Shown piece after piece: positions 1 to 5,837 of a stretch of DNA of 9,683 nucleotides. The stretch lies in NCBI GenBank assembly GCA_044346855.1, contig JBIIYJ010000207.1, positions 1 to 9,683 on the forward strand. The letters are read 5' to 3'. This DNA comes from CAIKKV01 sp044346855 (GTDB lineage Bacteria > Verrucomicrobiota > Kiritimatiellia > CAIKKV01). The notes beneath the pieces are model-generated. The model did no database searches, was not told the origin of the DNA, and was given only the letters and a program-made list of their open reading frames with translations. Position 1 is the stretch's first letter. The number at the start of each line of letters is the position of its first letter. The translations under genes and the position numbers were made by a program.

Positions 1-693
1 CAGCGTCACGTTCCCGCCCCCGGACGTCCTCGCGTTCTGCGTGATGGTCACCGGATGGAGTCTCACCCGCCGCGTCTTCAGCGCCCGGTATTCCGCCGGC
101 GTGGGCGGCCGGTTCTTGTAGGCCCCTTCGCGCGGCAGCGGATCGTTGAACGCCCAGTGCTTGATCTCGCCCTGCCCGCCCTGCATCAGCACGCAGCGGA
201 CCTGGTCGTAACTGGCCGAATAGGCCGCCTTCCCGTTCGGAAAATGCAGGTTCTCCGCCGGCATGCGCAGCGCCTTGTCAATGCGGTTGAAACAGAGCGC
301 CTTGTCGCACCGGGCGAACGAGAGCGGATGGCTCTCCGGCACCGGCTTCCCGTCCAGCACCCACTCGTCCATCCCCCAGAAATGGGCATGCTTGAGCGAA
401 AGACCGAACGCATTGACCATCCGGGCCACCAGCGGCAGCTGCTCGGTGGGCCCGATCGGCCCGCAAATCCCGGCCGGATTGCCAGGCGTCCCCTGCCGCC
501 AGGCCTCGATATACTCAAGCGCCTCCGCCGCGTAAAATTCCTCCACCGTGTCGTAGACCTTCACCGTGAAGCCGGGCCGCGACAACTGCAGCAGGTCCTT
601 CGGCGTCAGCCGCGCGGCATCCTCCAGGATATCCGTGTCCAGAGTCGTGTAATCCCACCATCCAGGCGCCAGTTTGCTGATCGGTCGCGGCAT
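1..693 (-). CDS. NagB-family glucosamine-6-phosphate deaminase/isomerase-like protein (partial, 3' end outside window)
   Basis: The first 231 residues of a cytosolic sugar-phosphate isomerase of the NagB/RpiA fold, read from an ATG at 693-691 with no stop to the window edge. The start is fixed by AGGAGG six bases upstream and by a good promoter (separate entry). Residues 74-90 (PAGICGPIGPTEQLPLV) resemble the phosphate-binding region. H104-F-W-G-M-D-E110 matches the FNMDE motif that carries catalytic Asp72 in E. coli NagB. H179-W-A-F-N-D-P185 matches HIAFNEP, with the ring-opening His kept as H179. NagB converts glucosamine-6-P to fructose-6-P and ammonia, linking amino-sugar breakdown to glycolysis. 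Oddities: Asp141 of NagB aligns by eye with I177 and Glu148 with D184, so the chemistry may differ from true NagB. The N-terminus is also extended by about 40 residues relative to E. coli NagB. Family assignment is fairly firm, exact reaction less so. Confidence 0.8.
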   Translation of the reverse strand, partial: MPRPISKLAPGWWDYTTLDTDILEDAARLTPKDLLQLSRPGFTVKVYDTVEEFYAAEALEYIEAWRQGTPGNPAGICGPIGPTEQLPLVARMVNAFGLSLKHAHFWGMDEWVLDGKPVPESHPLSFARCDKALCFNRIDKALRMPAENLHFPNGKAAYSASYDQVRCVLMQGGQGEIKHWAFNDPLPREGAYKNRPPTPAEYRALKTRRVRLHPVTITQNARTSGGGNVTL

Positions 694-718
694 GTCCGTC
701 CTCCTGCTGTTTCCCCGT

Positions 719-747
719 AAGCTAGTCGCACCCCCGCCCGCCGTCAA
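719..747 (-). promoter_or_regulatory. Sigma70-type promoter of the NagB-like gene
   Basis: On the minus strand, TTGACG (747-742) is followed after exactly 17 bases by TAGCTT (724-719). The predicted transcript would start near 712, leaving a leader of about 20 bases that includes the AGGAGG ribosome binding site. The -35 is 5/6 to consensus. The -10 keeps only the T-A...T positions, as other candidate promoters in the window do. Confidence 0.6.
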
Positions 748-794
748 GCCCCCTCTCCCAACCGGCCGGAGAATCTCACGAATCGCCTTGTTTC

Positions 795-823
795 TTGCCT
801 TTGCACCTCTATTTGTTTACCAT
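795..823 (+). promoter_or_regulatory. Candidate promoter of etfBA
   Basis: TTGCCT (795-800), 17-base spacer, TACCAT (818-823). Each box matches consensus at 4 of 6 positions. It lies in a locally AT-rich stretch about 25 bases upstream of the etfB ATG, so the mRNA would start near 830 and carry the GGAAGGA site at 836-842. The 154-bp intergenic region thus holds two divergent promoters and nothing else that I can recognise. Confidence 0.4.
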
Positions 824-847
824 GATCCTTTTATTGGAAGGAACACC

Positions 848-1642
848 ATGCATATCGTGGTTTGCATTAAACAGGTGCCGGAAACCGGCAACGTGCGCAT
901 CAATCCCGACACCCATACCCTGATGCGCGAAGGCGCCGCCGCCATCGTCAACCCCTTCGACATGTTCGCCATCGAGGAGGGCCTCCGCCTCAAGACCCGC
1001 CTCGGCGGCCGCGTCACCGTCATCACCATGGGCCCGCCCCAGGCCGAGGCCGCCGTCCGCGAAGCCATCGCCATGGGAGCGGACGACGCCGTCCTCATCT
1101 CCGACCCCGCGTTCGCGGGCAGCGATTCCTGGGCCACCAGTTACACCCTCGCCAAGGCCGTGCAGAAATTCGGCGATGTGGGCCTGATCATCTGCGGCAA
1201 GCAGGCCACCGATGGCGACACCGCCCAGGTCGGCCCGGGCATCGCCGCCCACCTCGACATCCCCCAGATCACCTACGTGCGCAAAATCGACGCCATCGAC
1301 GAGACGGCTATCACCGCGGAGCGGCTGCTCGAGAACGGCATCGAGACCATCGCCTCCTCCCTCCCCTGCGTCCTCACCGTGATCAAGGAAATCAACGAAC
1401 CCCGCCTGCCCTCGCTCAAGGGCAAGATGGCCGCCAAAAAAGCCGTCATACCCGTCTGGAAAGCGGCCGACCTCGCCTGCGATCCCCATCTCATCGGGCT
1501 CGAGGGCTCCCCCACCCGCGTGGCCAACGTCTTTCCCCCGCCCTCCCGGCAAGGAGGCGAAATGCTTTCCGGGGAGGCCGAAACCGTTGTTCCCCAACTC
1601 ATCGAAAAACTGCGCGAAGCCCTCCTGCAAGCCTCCCGCTAA
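848..1642 (+). CDS. etfB: Electron transfer flavoprotein subunit beta (EtfB)
   Basis: A 264-residue EtfB, normal length for the family, which pairs with EtfA to carry electrons between flavin dehydrogenases and other acceptors. The ATG at 848 is chosen because the protein then begins MHIVVCIKQVPET, the canonical EtfB N-terminus, and GGAAGGA lies five bases upstream; an earlier in-frame ATG at 674 would overlap the divergent gene's promoter. Residues 33-41 (VNPFDMFAI) and C116-G-K-Q-A-T-D-G-D-T-A-Q-V-G-P130 are seen. The DGDTAQVGP form of the nucleotide loop is typical of EtfBs that bind a second FAD (bifurcating type, such as Acidaminococcus EtfB) rather than the AMP-binding form of mitochondrial-type ETF. 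Fifteen bases separate it from etfA, so the two are surely co-transcribed. Confidence 0.95.
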   Translation: MHIVVCIKQVPETGNVRINPDTHTLMREGAAAIVNPFDMFAIEEGLRLKTRLGGRVTVITMGPPQAEAAVREAIAMGADDAVLISDPAFAGSDSWATSYTLAKAVQKFGDVGLIICGKQATDGDTAQVGPGIAAHLDIPQITYVRKIDAIDETAITAERLLENGIETIASSLPCVLTVIKEINEPRLPSLKGKMAAKKAVIPVWKAADLACDPHLIGLEGSPTRVANVFPPPSRQGGEMLSGEAETVVPQLIEKLREALLQASR

Positions 1643-1657
1643 CCCAGGTTTTACCCC

Positions 1658-2860
1658 ATGAGCGATCCCATCCGAATCAATTCCGAGACCTGCGTGCGCT
1701 GCGGCGCCTGCCTGCCGGTCTGCCCCTACGCCTCGCTCTCCCAGGCGAAAGGCGCCGTCCCCGTCATCGACCTGAAAACCTGTGCCCTCTGCGGCGCCTG
1801 CGTCGCCGCCTGCCCCGTGGACGCCATCGCCATCGAGCCGGCCCGCAAGGCCGAAGCCCTCGACGCCTTCAAGAACGTCTGGGTCTTCGCGGAACGGAAC
1901 GAATCCGGCCTGCAGGCCGTCACCTTCGAGCTTCTGGGCAAGGCCCGCGCCCTCGCCGCCGACCTCGGGCAGCAGGTCGTGGCCGTGCTGCTCGGCTCCG
2001 ACGTCTCCGCCCTGGCGCAGGACCTGATCGCCGGCGGGGCCGACCAGGTGATCGTCGCGGACCACCCGGGCCTGGCCGTTTTCCAGGACGAAATCTACGC
2101 CCACGAACTGCGCAAGCTCTGCGGGCTCCACAAGCCCGCCATCGTCCTGTTCGGCGCCACGACCCTCGGGCGGAGCCTCGCCTCGCGCGTCGCGGTTCCG
2201 CTCTACGCCGGCCTCACGGCGGATTGCACGGGCCTCGACATCTGCCCCCGGACCCGGCAGCTGCTCCAGACCCGGCCTGCCTTCGGCGGCAACATCATGG
2301 CCACCATCATCACGCCCTCCGCCCGGCCCCAGATGGCCACCGTGCGCCCGCGCGTCATGAAGGCGCTGCCCCGCGACCCCGCCAGGGCCGGCCAGGTCCT
2401 GCTGGCGGAAGTGGCGGCCGAAACCCTCAAGGCCCGCGCCTCCCGGACCGCCTTCACGCCCGACACGGGCTCCAAGATCAACCTCGGCGACGCCGAAATC
2501 ATCGTCGCCGGCGGCCGGGGTCTGCAGAAGCCCGAACACTTCAAGCTCCTCGAAGAGCTCGCCAGCGTGCTCGGCGGCGCAGTCGGCGCCTCCCGCGCGG
2601 CCGTGGACGCCAACTGGATCTCCTACCCGCACCAGGTCGGCCAGACCGGCAAAACCGTCTGCCCCAAGATCTACTTCGCGTTCGGCATCAGCGGCCAGAT
2701 CCAGCACCTCGCCGGCATGATGTCCGCCGACATCATCATCGCCGTCAACAAGGACCCCGACGCCCCCATCTTCAAGTCCGCCACCTACGGCATCGTCGGG
2801 GACCTGTTCCAGATCCTCCCCGTCATGACGCGGGAATTCCGCAAGGCATTAAACAAGTAA
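1658..2860 (+). CDS. etfA: Electron transfer flavoprotein subunit alpha with N-terminal 2x[4Fe-4S] ferredoxin domain
   Basis: A 400-residue EtfA, about 70 residues longer than plain EtfA because of an N-terminal ferredoxin module. Its two cluster motifs are C12-x2-C15-x2-C18-x3-C22-P and C42-x2-C45-x2-C48-x3-C52-P. Domain I follows (about 65-265), then the FAD-binding domain: S312-R313, Y-P-H-Q-V-G-Q-T-G-K332, the GISGQIQHLAGM segment, and IIIAVNKDPDAPIF followed by YGIVGDLFQILP. All expected FAD-contact motifs are present. Ferredoxin-bearing EtfA is known from caffeyl-CoA reductase (CarE) and the lactate dehydrogenase/Etf complex (LctC) of Acetobacterium, both electron-bifurcating. By analogy this protein may pass electrons to or from ferredoxin, but its dehydrogenase partner is not encoded here. 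It ends 6 bp before the convergent lipoprotein gene, with no obvious terminator. Confidence 0.95.
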   Translation: MSDPIRINSETCVRCGACLPVCPYASLSQAKGAVPVIDLKTCALCGACVAACPVDAIAIEPARKAEALDAFKNVWVFAERNESGLQAVTFELLGKARALAADLGQQVVAVLLGSDVSALAQDLIAGGADQVIVADHPGLAVFQDEIYAHELRKLCGLHKPAIVLFGATTLGRSLASRVAVPLYAGLTADCTGLDICPRTRQLLQTRPAFGGNIMATIITPSARPQMATVRPRVMKALPRDPARAGQVLLAEVAAETLKARASRTAFTPDTGSKINLGDAEIIVAGGRGLQKPEHFKLLEELASVLGGAVGASRAAVDANWISYPHQVGQTGKTVCPKIYFAFGISGQIQHLAGMMSADIIIAVNKDPDAPIFKSATYGIVGDLFQILPVMTREFRKALNK

Positions 2861-2866
2861 CCGCGT

Positions 2867-3232
2867 TTAACGCCGCACCATCTGTACCGTTGTCCCGCCA
2901 GGAGAGGTGGCCGTCAACGTGCTGCCTGTGACCCGGTAGGACCATGCCTCCGTTACATCGGCCACAATAATCAACTTCCCACCCTCAACCGACCAGGAGC
3001 CACGGTCGTTTGCTTCTCCGCTGATCCGATCCACCTGGCTTTTGGAGCCGTCTGCCCGGAACGTCATCTCCGACCACCGCCAGACCGACAGGACCTTCCA
3101 GGTTCCCACCACCTTGGGATCAATCGTCGCCCCGTCGTCGCCACCGGAACCTCCATTTTCGCAGCCAGTCAGAGCCCCGACCAGGGTTAAAACCGCCGCC
3201 AGAAAAATCGACATGCGCCCGTACTTCCTCAT
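2867..3232 (-). CDS. Small lipoprotein with lipocalin-like fold, function unknown
   Basis: A 121-residue predicted lipoprotein. A basic start (MRKYGRM) precedes a hydrophobic segment and the lipobox L21-T-G-C24, so Cys24 should be lipidated after signal peptidase II cleavage. A Gly/Asp/Ser-rich linker (25-35) follows. The rest, beginning VVGTWKV and continuing with repeated short beta-prone segments (MTFRADGS, RGSWSVEGGKLIIV, YRVTGSTLTATS), resembles the small lipocalin-like domains common in bacterial lipoproteins. The start at 3232 has AAGGAG seven bases upstream; an internal ATG at 3214 (MSIFLAAV) is possible and would leave the lipobox intact. It is divergent from the RHH regulator and shares its control region, which suggests co-regulation. 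No specific function is recognised. Confidence 0.75.
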   Translation of the reverse strand: MRKYGRMSIFLAAVLTLVGALTGCENGGSGGDDGATIDPKVVGTWKVLSVWRWSEMTFRADGSKSQVDRISGEANDRGSWSVEGGKLIIVADVTEAWSYRVTGSTLTATSPGGTTVQMVRR

Positions 3233-3266
3233 CGCCTCGCTCCTTTTCCGTTCCGCTCTTTTTTGT

Positions 3267-3295
3267 TTGCTCTCTTTTAGTTATCCCGTTATAAC
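3267..3295 (+). promoter_or_regulatory. Candidate promoter of the RHH regulator gene
   Basis: Plus strand: TTGCTC (3267-3272), 17-base spacer, TATAAC (3290-3295). The -10 is 5/6, the -35 weak (3/6). The -10 and half of the spacer are covered by the inverted repeat at 3277-3298, a layout that would let a bound repressor exclude RNA polymerase. The predicted leader is about 49 bases. Confidence 0.35.
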
Positions 3296-3298
3296 TAA
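3277..3298. promoter_or_regulatory. Perfect inverted repeat, likely operator between the divergent lipoprotein and RHH genes
   Basis: TTAGTTAT (3277-3284) and ATAACTAA (3291-3298) are perfect 8-base arms around a 6-base centre. The pentamer GTTAT occurs four times nearby: plus strand at 3280-3284 and 3288-3292, minus strand at 3295-3291 and 3326-3322. Arms of A and T with an AT-rich flank are unlike a terminator, which would need GC-rich arms and a T run. The position, over one promoter and just downstream of the opposing start, is what is expected of an operator. Binding by the adjacent RHH protein is an inference. Confidence 0.55.
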
Positions 3299-3311
3299 CT
3301 TTTACTTATAG

Positions 3312-3340
3312 ATATTACGAGATAACAGCAAACAGGTCAA
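3312..3340 (-). promoter_or_regulatory. Candidate promoter of the lipoprotein gene
   Basis: Minus strand: TTGACC (3340-3335), 17-base spacer, TAATAT (3317-3312). The -35 is 5/6 and the -10 is 4/6. Transcription would start near 3305 and run through the inverted repeat at 3277-3298, so a protein bound there would sit just downstream of the start site. Confidence 0.5.
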
Positions 3341-3350
3341 AAGGAAATGT

Positions 3351-3881
3351 ATGAAACCGAAAAAGACGCCTGAAAAACATGCCGGGGGCCGCCCTCCGAA
3401 ATTTCGGGAATCCTGCCGCCCCGTCACCGTGACGCTGCCCGAAAGAATCTTGGCGGCGTTGGACTCCGTCAGCCCGGACCGCTCCCTGGCCCTTGTAAAA
3501 TGCGTTGATGCCTTATTGCAAAAAGGGCGCCCCCCGGCAAAGGCGATCGAGCTGATCGAATTAACTCCGGGTAAAGCGCTGATCGTAGTGGGCCCTTGCT
3601 CAGCCTTGCGGCAGATCGAGTGGCTTCGACTCATTGAGATCGCCCCCTTACGGAACATCCTCGTGCTTCCTTCCGGCACTCCGGTCGAAGTGCTGGAAGT
3701 GGCGCTCAATGACCTGCTTCGCGCTCTCGGCCCAGACGATCCGGAGCGCGGGATACTGACCGAACTCCAGGATATCATCGGCTACCAGAGACGCGGGCGA
3801 GCGTTGTCAACGGCTGAAATCCTCTTTGTTGACATCCCGAAAGAGTCGAAGGCAGGTCGGACATCGGGATTTCCAGCCTGA
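3351..3881 (+). CDS. Ribbon-helix-helix DNA-binding protein with AT-hook-like N-terminus and uncharacterised C-terminal domain
   Basis: A 176-residue protein, ATG at 3351 with AAGGA five bases upstream. Residues 2-19 are basic and contain G12-G-R-P-P-K17, an AT-hook-like element. Residues 23-29 (RPVTVTL) form the strand, P30-ERILAALDSV the first helix and D43-RSLALVKCVDALL the second helix of a MetJ/Arc-type ribbon-helix-helix fold, in which dimers insert the paired strands into the DNA major groove. Residues about 62-165 (starting with AKAIELIELTPGKALIVVG and including IAPLRNILVLPSGTPVEV) look like a small alpha/beta domain that I do not recognise; a ligand- or partner-sensing role is possible. 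It lies divergent to the lipoprotein gene with an operator-like palindrome between, suggesting an autoregulated local repressor. Its codon use is less GC-extreme than that of flanking genes. Confidence 0.65.
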   Translation: MKPKKTPEKHAGGRPPKFRESCRPVTVTLPERILAALDSVSPDRSLALVKCVDALLQKGRPPAKAIELIELTPGKALIVVGPCSALRQIEWLRLIEIAPLRNILVLPSGTPVEVLEVALNDLLRALGPDDPERGILTELQDIIGYQRRGRALSTAEILFVDIPKESKAGRTSGFPA

Positions 3882-3943
3882 CCCAGCAACCACGAGCAGT
3901 CCCCCGGCACGACTCGCCTCCTTCAACCCCCAGCACTTCTTCC

Positions 3944-3972
3944 TTGTTTCCAAACTGAAGCCGCGCTAGTCT
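3944..3972 (+). promoter_or_regulatory. Candidate promoter of the 4002-8442 operon
   Basis: TTGTTT (3944-3949), 17-base spacer, TAGTCT (3967-3972). The boxes are weak against E. coli consensus, but spacing and the TAnnnT form match those upstream of the NagB-like gene (TTGACG-N17-TAGCTT). The start site would be near 3979, leaving about 23 bases of leader containing AAAGGA at 3988-3993. The rest of the 120-bp gap (3882-4001) shows nothing recognisable. Confidence 0.4.
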
Positions 3973-4001
3973 TTCCACGTCTTCAGGAAAGGATTTTGGC
4001 C

Positions 4002-4838
4002 ATGAAAAAAGCAATGCTCCACGCCAGCCTGGCAGTTTGCCTTCTTCTTCCCTTTTTCGCCTCCGCCGCCGAACCGCTCAACACGCTCCTCGTGGTCCCC
4101 GCGCGCCTGCGCCTGATCCAGCTCGCCTTCGACATGCAGAGCCTGCGCAACGCCGAAGTCGTTTCCTGGCGCGCAACGGCCGACCCCTCGGACCCCGAGC
4201 TCAATTACTGGACCGGCCGGGAATGGAAACCCATCTCGCTGAACCAGTTCCGCTCCGCCGAACCCCTCGTCCGGAAGCCCAAGAAAACCATCTTCCTGGG
4301 CTTCGAGGCGCCCGCAGTCCTCACCGAAGCGCCCCTCCCCGGCATCGCCCGCTTCGAAACGGTCGACATGGCCGAACTCGTCAACAACCTCAACGCGTTC
4401 TACGCGTTCAGCGACGGGGAATGGCGCCTGCTCAAGAAGCGCTACGACTTCACCCTCTACGATGCCAACGCCCGCCTCCGCGAGCAGAACCCCTACTCCC
4501 AGCCCCGGCCCGAAGAGCCCAAGGTCAAGCGCAGCCCCGTCCTTTTCGATAAGAATCCGCCCCCGGCCAAGGTCAACATGCCGGCCAAGGTCAACATGCC
4601 GGCCAAGGTCACCCGGGCCATCCCCCCCAAGGCGGCCGCAGCTCCGGCCAAGGAAACGACCCGGGAAGCGGCGCCTGAAACCTTGAAAGTCGAAGCCGTC
4701 GAGTCGGCTCCCGTCAAGCTCGAGACCCCCAAAACCGAAGCCGTCCAGCCCGCCGCCGTCGAATCGGAAGCGGAACTCAACCCGGATGTGCCCGCCCCCG
4801 TCGAATCCAAGCCGGTGGCCGCGCCCGAAGCCAAGTAA
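4002..4838 (+). CDS. Secreted protein of unknown function with Pro/Ala/Lys/Glu-rich repetitive tail
   Basis: A 278-residue protein. The ATG at 4002 is preferred over an upstream in-frame TTG (3996): AAAGGA lies eight bases before it and it opens a textbook signal peptide, MKKAMLHASLAVCLLLPFFA followed by S-A-A-E-P, with cleavage likely near residues 23-24. Residues about 25-165 form a compact-looking domain (LLVVPARLRLIQLAFDMQSL, then ELNYWTGREWKPISLNQF and DMAELVNNLNAFYAFSDGEW) that I cannot assign to a named family. From about residue 166 to the end the protein is low-complexity, rich in P, A, K, E and V, and includes the tandem unit P-A-K-V-N-M. Such tails are common in exported proteins that span the periplasm or contact the envelope. 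It is first in an operon, 9 bp from the permease gene, so an envelope role linked to transport or sensing is possible but unproven. Confidence 0.8.
   Translation: MKKAMLHASLAVCLLLPFFASAAEPLNTLLVVPARLRLIQLAFDMQSLRNAEVVSWRATADPSDPELNYWTGREWKPISLNQFRSAEPLVRKPKKTIFLGFEAPAVLTEAPLPGIARFETVDMAELVNNLNAFYAFSDGEWRLLKKRYDFTLYDANARLREQNPYSQPRPEEPKVKRSPVLFDKNPPPAKVNMPAKVNMPAKVTRAIPPKAAAAPAKETTREAAPETLKVEAVESAPVKLETPKTEAVQPAAVESEAELNPDVPAPVESKPVAAPEAK
4563..4611 (+). repeat. 18-bp tandem repeat, about 2.7 copies
   Basis: Two identical 18-base units (4563-4580 and 4581-4598, starting CCGGCCAAGGTCAACATG) and a third copy identical for its first 13 bases (4599-4611). The unit is in frame and encodes P-A-K-V-N-M, giving two full units and PAKV in the tail of the secreted protein. 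Perfect identity points to a recent duplication and a likely site of copy-number variation. Confidence 0.9.
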
Positions 4839-4847
4839 GCGGGATTC

Positions 4848-5825
4848 ATGATCAACGGCTGGCTCGTCGTGCTCCAGAAGACGTCGGCGCTCTTCCTCGT
4901 CATGGTGACCGGCTGGGTCGCCGCCAAGCGCGGACTCTGGAAGCCCGAGGCGAGCCGCACCCTCAGCCGGTTTCTCATCGACCTCGTCGCCCCCTGCTAC
5001 GTCGTCGCCCAATTCCTGCGCACCATCGACGGCCCCACGCTCCTCCACAGCTGGTACATCCCGGTTCTCGGCTTCCTCGTCATCGCGCTCGGCGAACTGG
5101 TCGGCCTCGCCGCCTCGCCCTTCGTCCGCGAACCCGCCCGCCGCCGCACCTTCGTCTTCCTCGTCTCCCTCACCAACTGGATCTACCTCCCCCTGCCCAT
5201 CGCCCAGGGCCTGTTCGGGGAGGCCGGCGTCACCACCATCCTCCTCATGAACATCGGCTGCACGGCCGCCATCTGGACAATCGGCATCGCCACGCTCAAC
5301 CCCGGCCAGACCCTGCGCGAATCGGCAACGCACATCCTCTCCAACCCGGGCATCCTCGCCACCCTCGCGGGCCTGCTCCTGGCCCTCGCCGTCCCCCCCC
5401 TGCGCAACGGGGCCCCCACCCTGCCCTTCCTGCACCCCCTCCTGAACGCCGCCGACCTGCTGGGCCTGCTCATGATCCCCCTCTCGCTGCTCGTCATCGG
5501 CGCGCAGCTCGGCGAACAGCCCCTCCGCGCCCTCCGGCCCGAGCCCGCCCTCTGGGGCGTGCTGGCCCTCCGCCTGGCCGCCGCCCCCCTCGCCGCGCTG
5601 GCGCTCGTCCGCCTCCTCGCCGCCTGCGGCCTCCCCCTCCCCGAGGTGCCCCGGTTCACCTTCCTGCTCGTCGCGGCCATGCCGCCCGCCATCTCCTGCA
5701 CGCTCTTCACCGAACGCTACAACGGCGACTCCCGGCTGAGCTCCAAGGCGGTCTTCTTCGGCACCTTCGCCAGCCTCGCCACCGTTCCGCTTTACTTCCG
5801 ACTCGTCCAGTCCCTCCCCTGGTAG
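4848..5825 (+). CDS. AEC-family (auxin efflux carrier-like) permease
   Basis: A 325-residue integral membrane protein with about ten hydrophobic segments in two halves separated by a more polar middle (around residues 150-165), the usual AEC layout and length. The N-terminus (LFLVMVTGWVAAKRGLWKPE, then LSRFLIDLVAPCYVVAQFLR) is characteristic: bacterial members begin with a helix, a K-x-G turn and a polar P-C break in helix 2. Later segments include LLMIPLSLLVIGAQLGE and FLLVAAMPPAISCTLFTERY, which match the family's conserved M-P-x-(A/S) stretch. AEC proteins are secondary carriers for organic anions such as malate, lactate or malonate, in either direction. The ribosome binding site is weak (GCGGGA), so translation may be coupled to the upstream gene 9 bp away. 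Its substrate is unknown; context suggests a small organic acid handled by the next genes. Confidence 0.9.
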   Translation: MINGWLVVLQKTSALFLVMVTGWVAAKRGLWKPEASRTLSRFLIDLVAPCYVVAQFLRTIDGPTLLHSWYIPVLGFLVIALGELVGLAASPFVREPARRRTFVFLVSLTNWIYLPLPIAQGLFGEAGVTTILLMNIGCTAAIWTIGIATLNPGQTLRESATHILSNPGILATLAGLLLALAVPPLRNGAPTLPFLHPLLNAADLLGLLMIPLSLLVIGAQLGEQPLRALRPEPALWGVLALRLAAAPLAALALVRLLAACGLPLPEVPRFTFLLVAAMPPAISCTLFTERYNGDSRLSSKAVFFGTFASLATVPLYFRLVQSLPW

Positions 5826-5837
5826 ACAAGGAGCTCC

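Noticed and set aside
55..720. A 221-codon plus-strand frame at the left edge
   Set aside because: Arg/Pro-rich shadow of the minus-strand NagB-like gene, which has a real promoter, ribosome binding site and family motifs.
809..2707. A 632-codon open frame on the minus strand opposite etfBA
   Set aside because: Same antisense effect of codon bias. It overlaps two genes with unmistakable Etf motifs and reads as Gly/Asp/Ala-rich noise.
2849..2870. Inverted repeat TTAAAC/GTTTAA across the convergent stop codons of etfA and the lipoprotein gene
   Set aside because: Six-base AT-rich arms with a 10-base loop make a weak hairpin. There is no T run, and the pairing arises largely from the two TAA stops, so I do not call a terminator.
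3267..3350. CRISPR or riboswitch in the AT-rich intergenic region
   Set aside because: No regularly spaced repeats and no recognisable aptamer core; the palindrome and promoters explain the structure.
3834..3870. Inverted repeat ATCCCGA/TCGGGAT near the 3' end of the RHH gene
   Set aside because: Seven-base arms 23 bases apart inside the coding region with no T run; likely chance.
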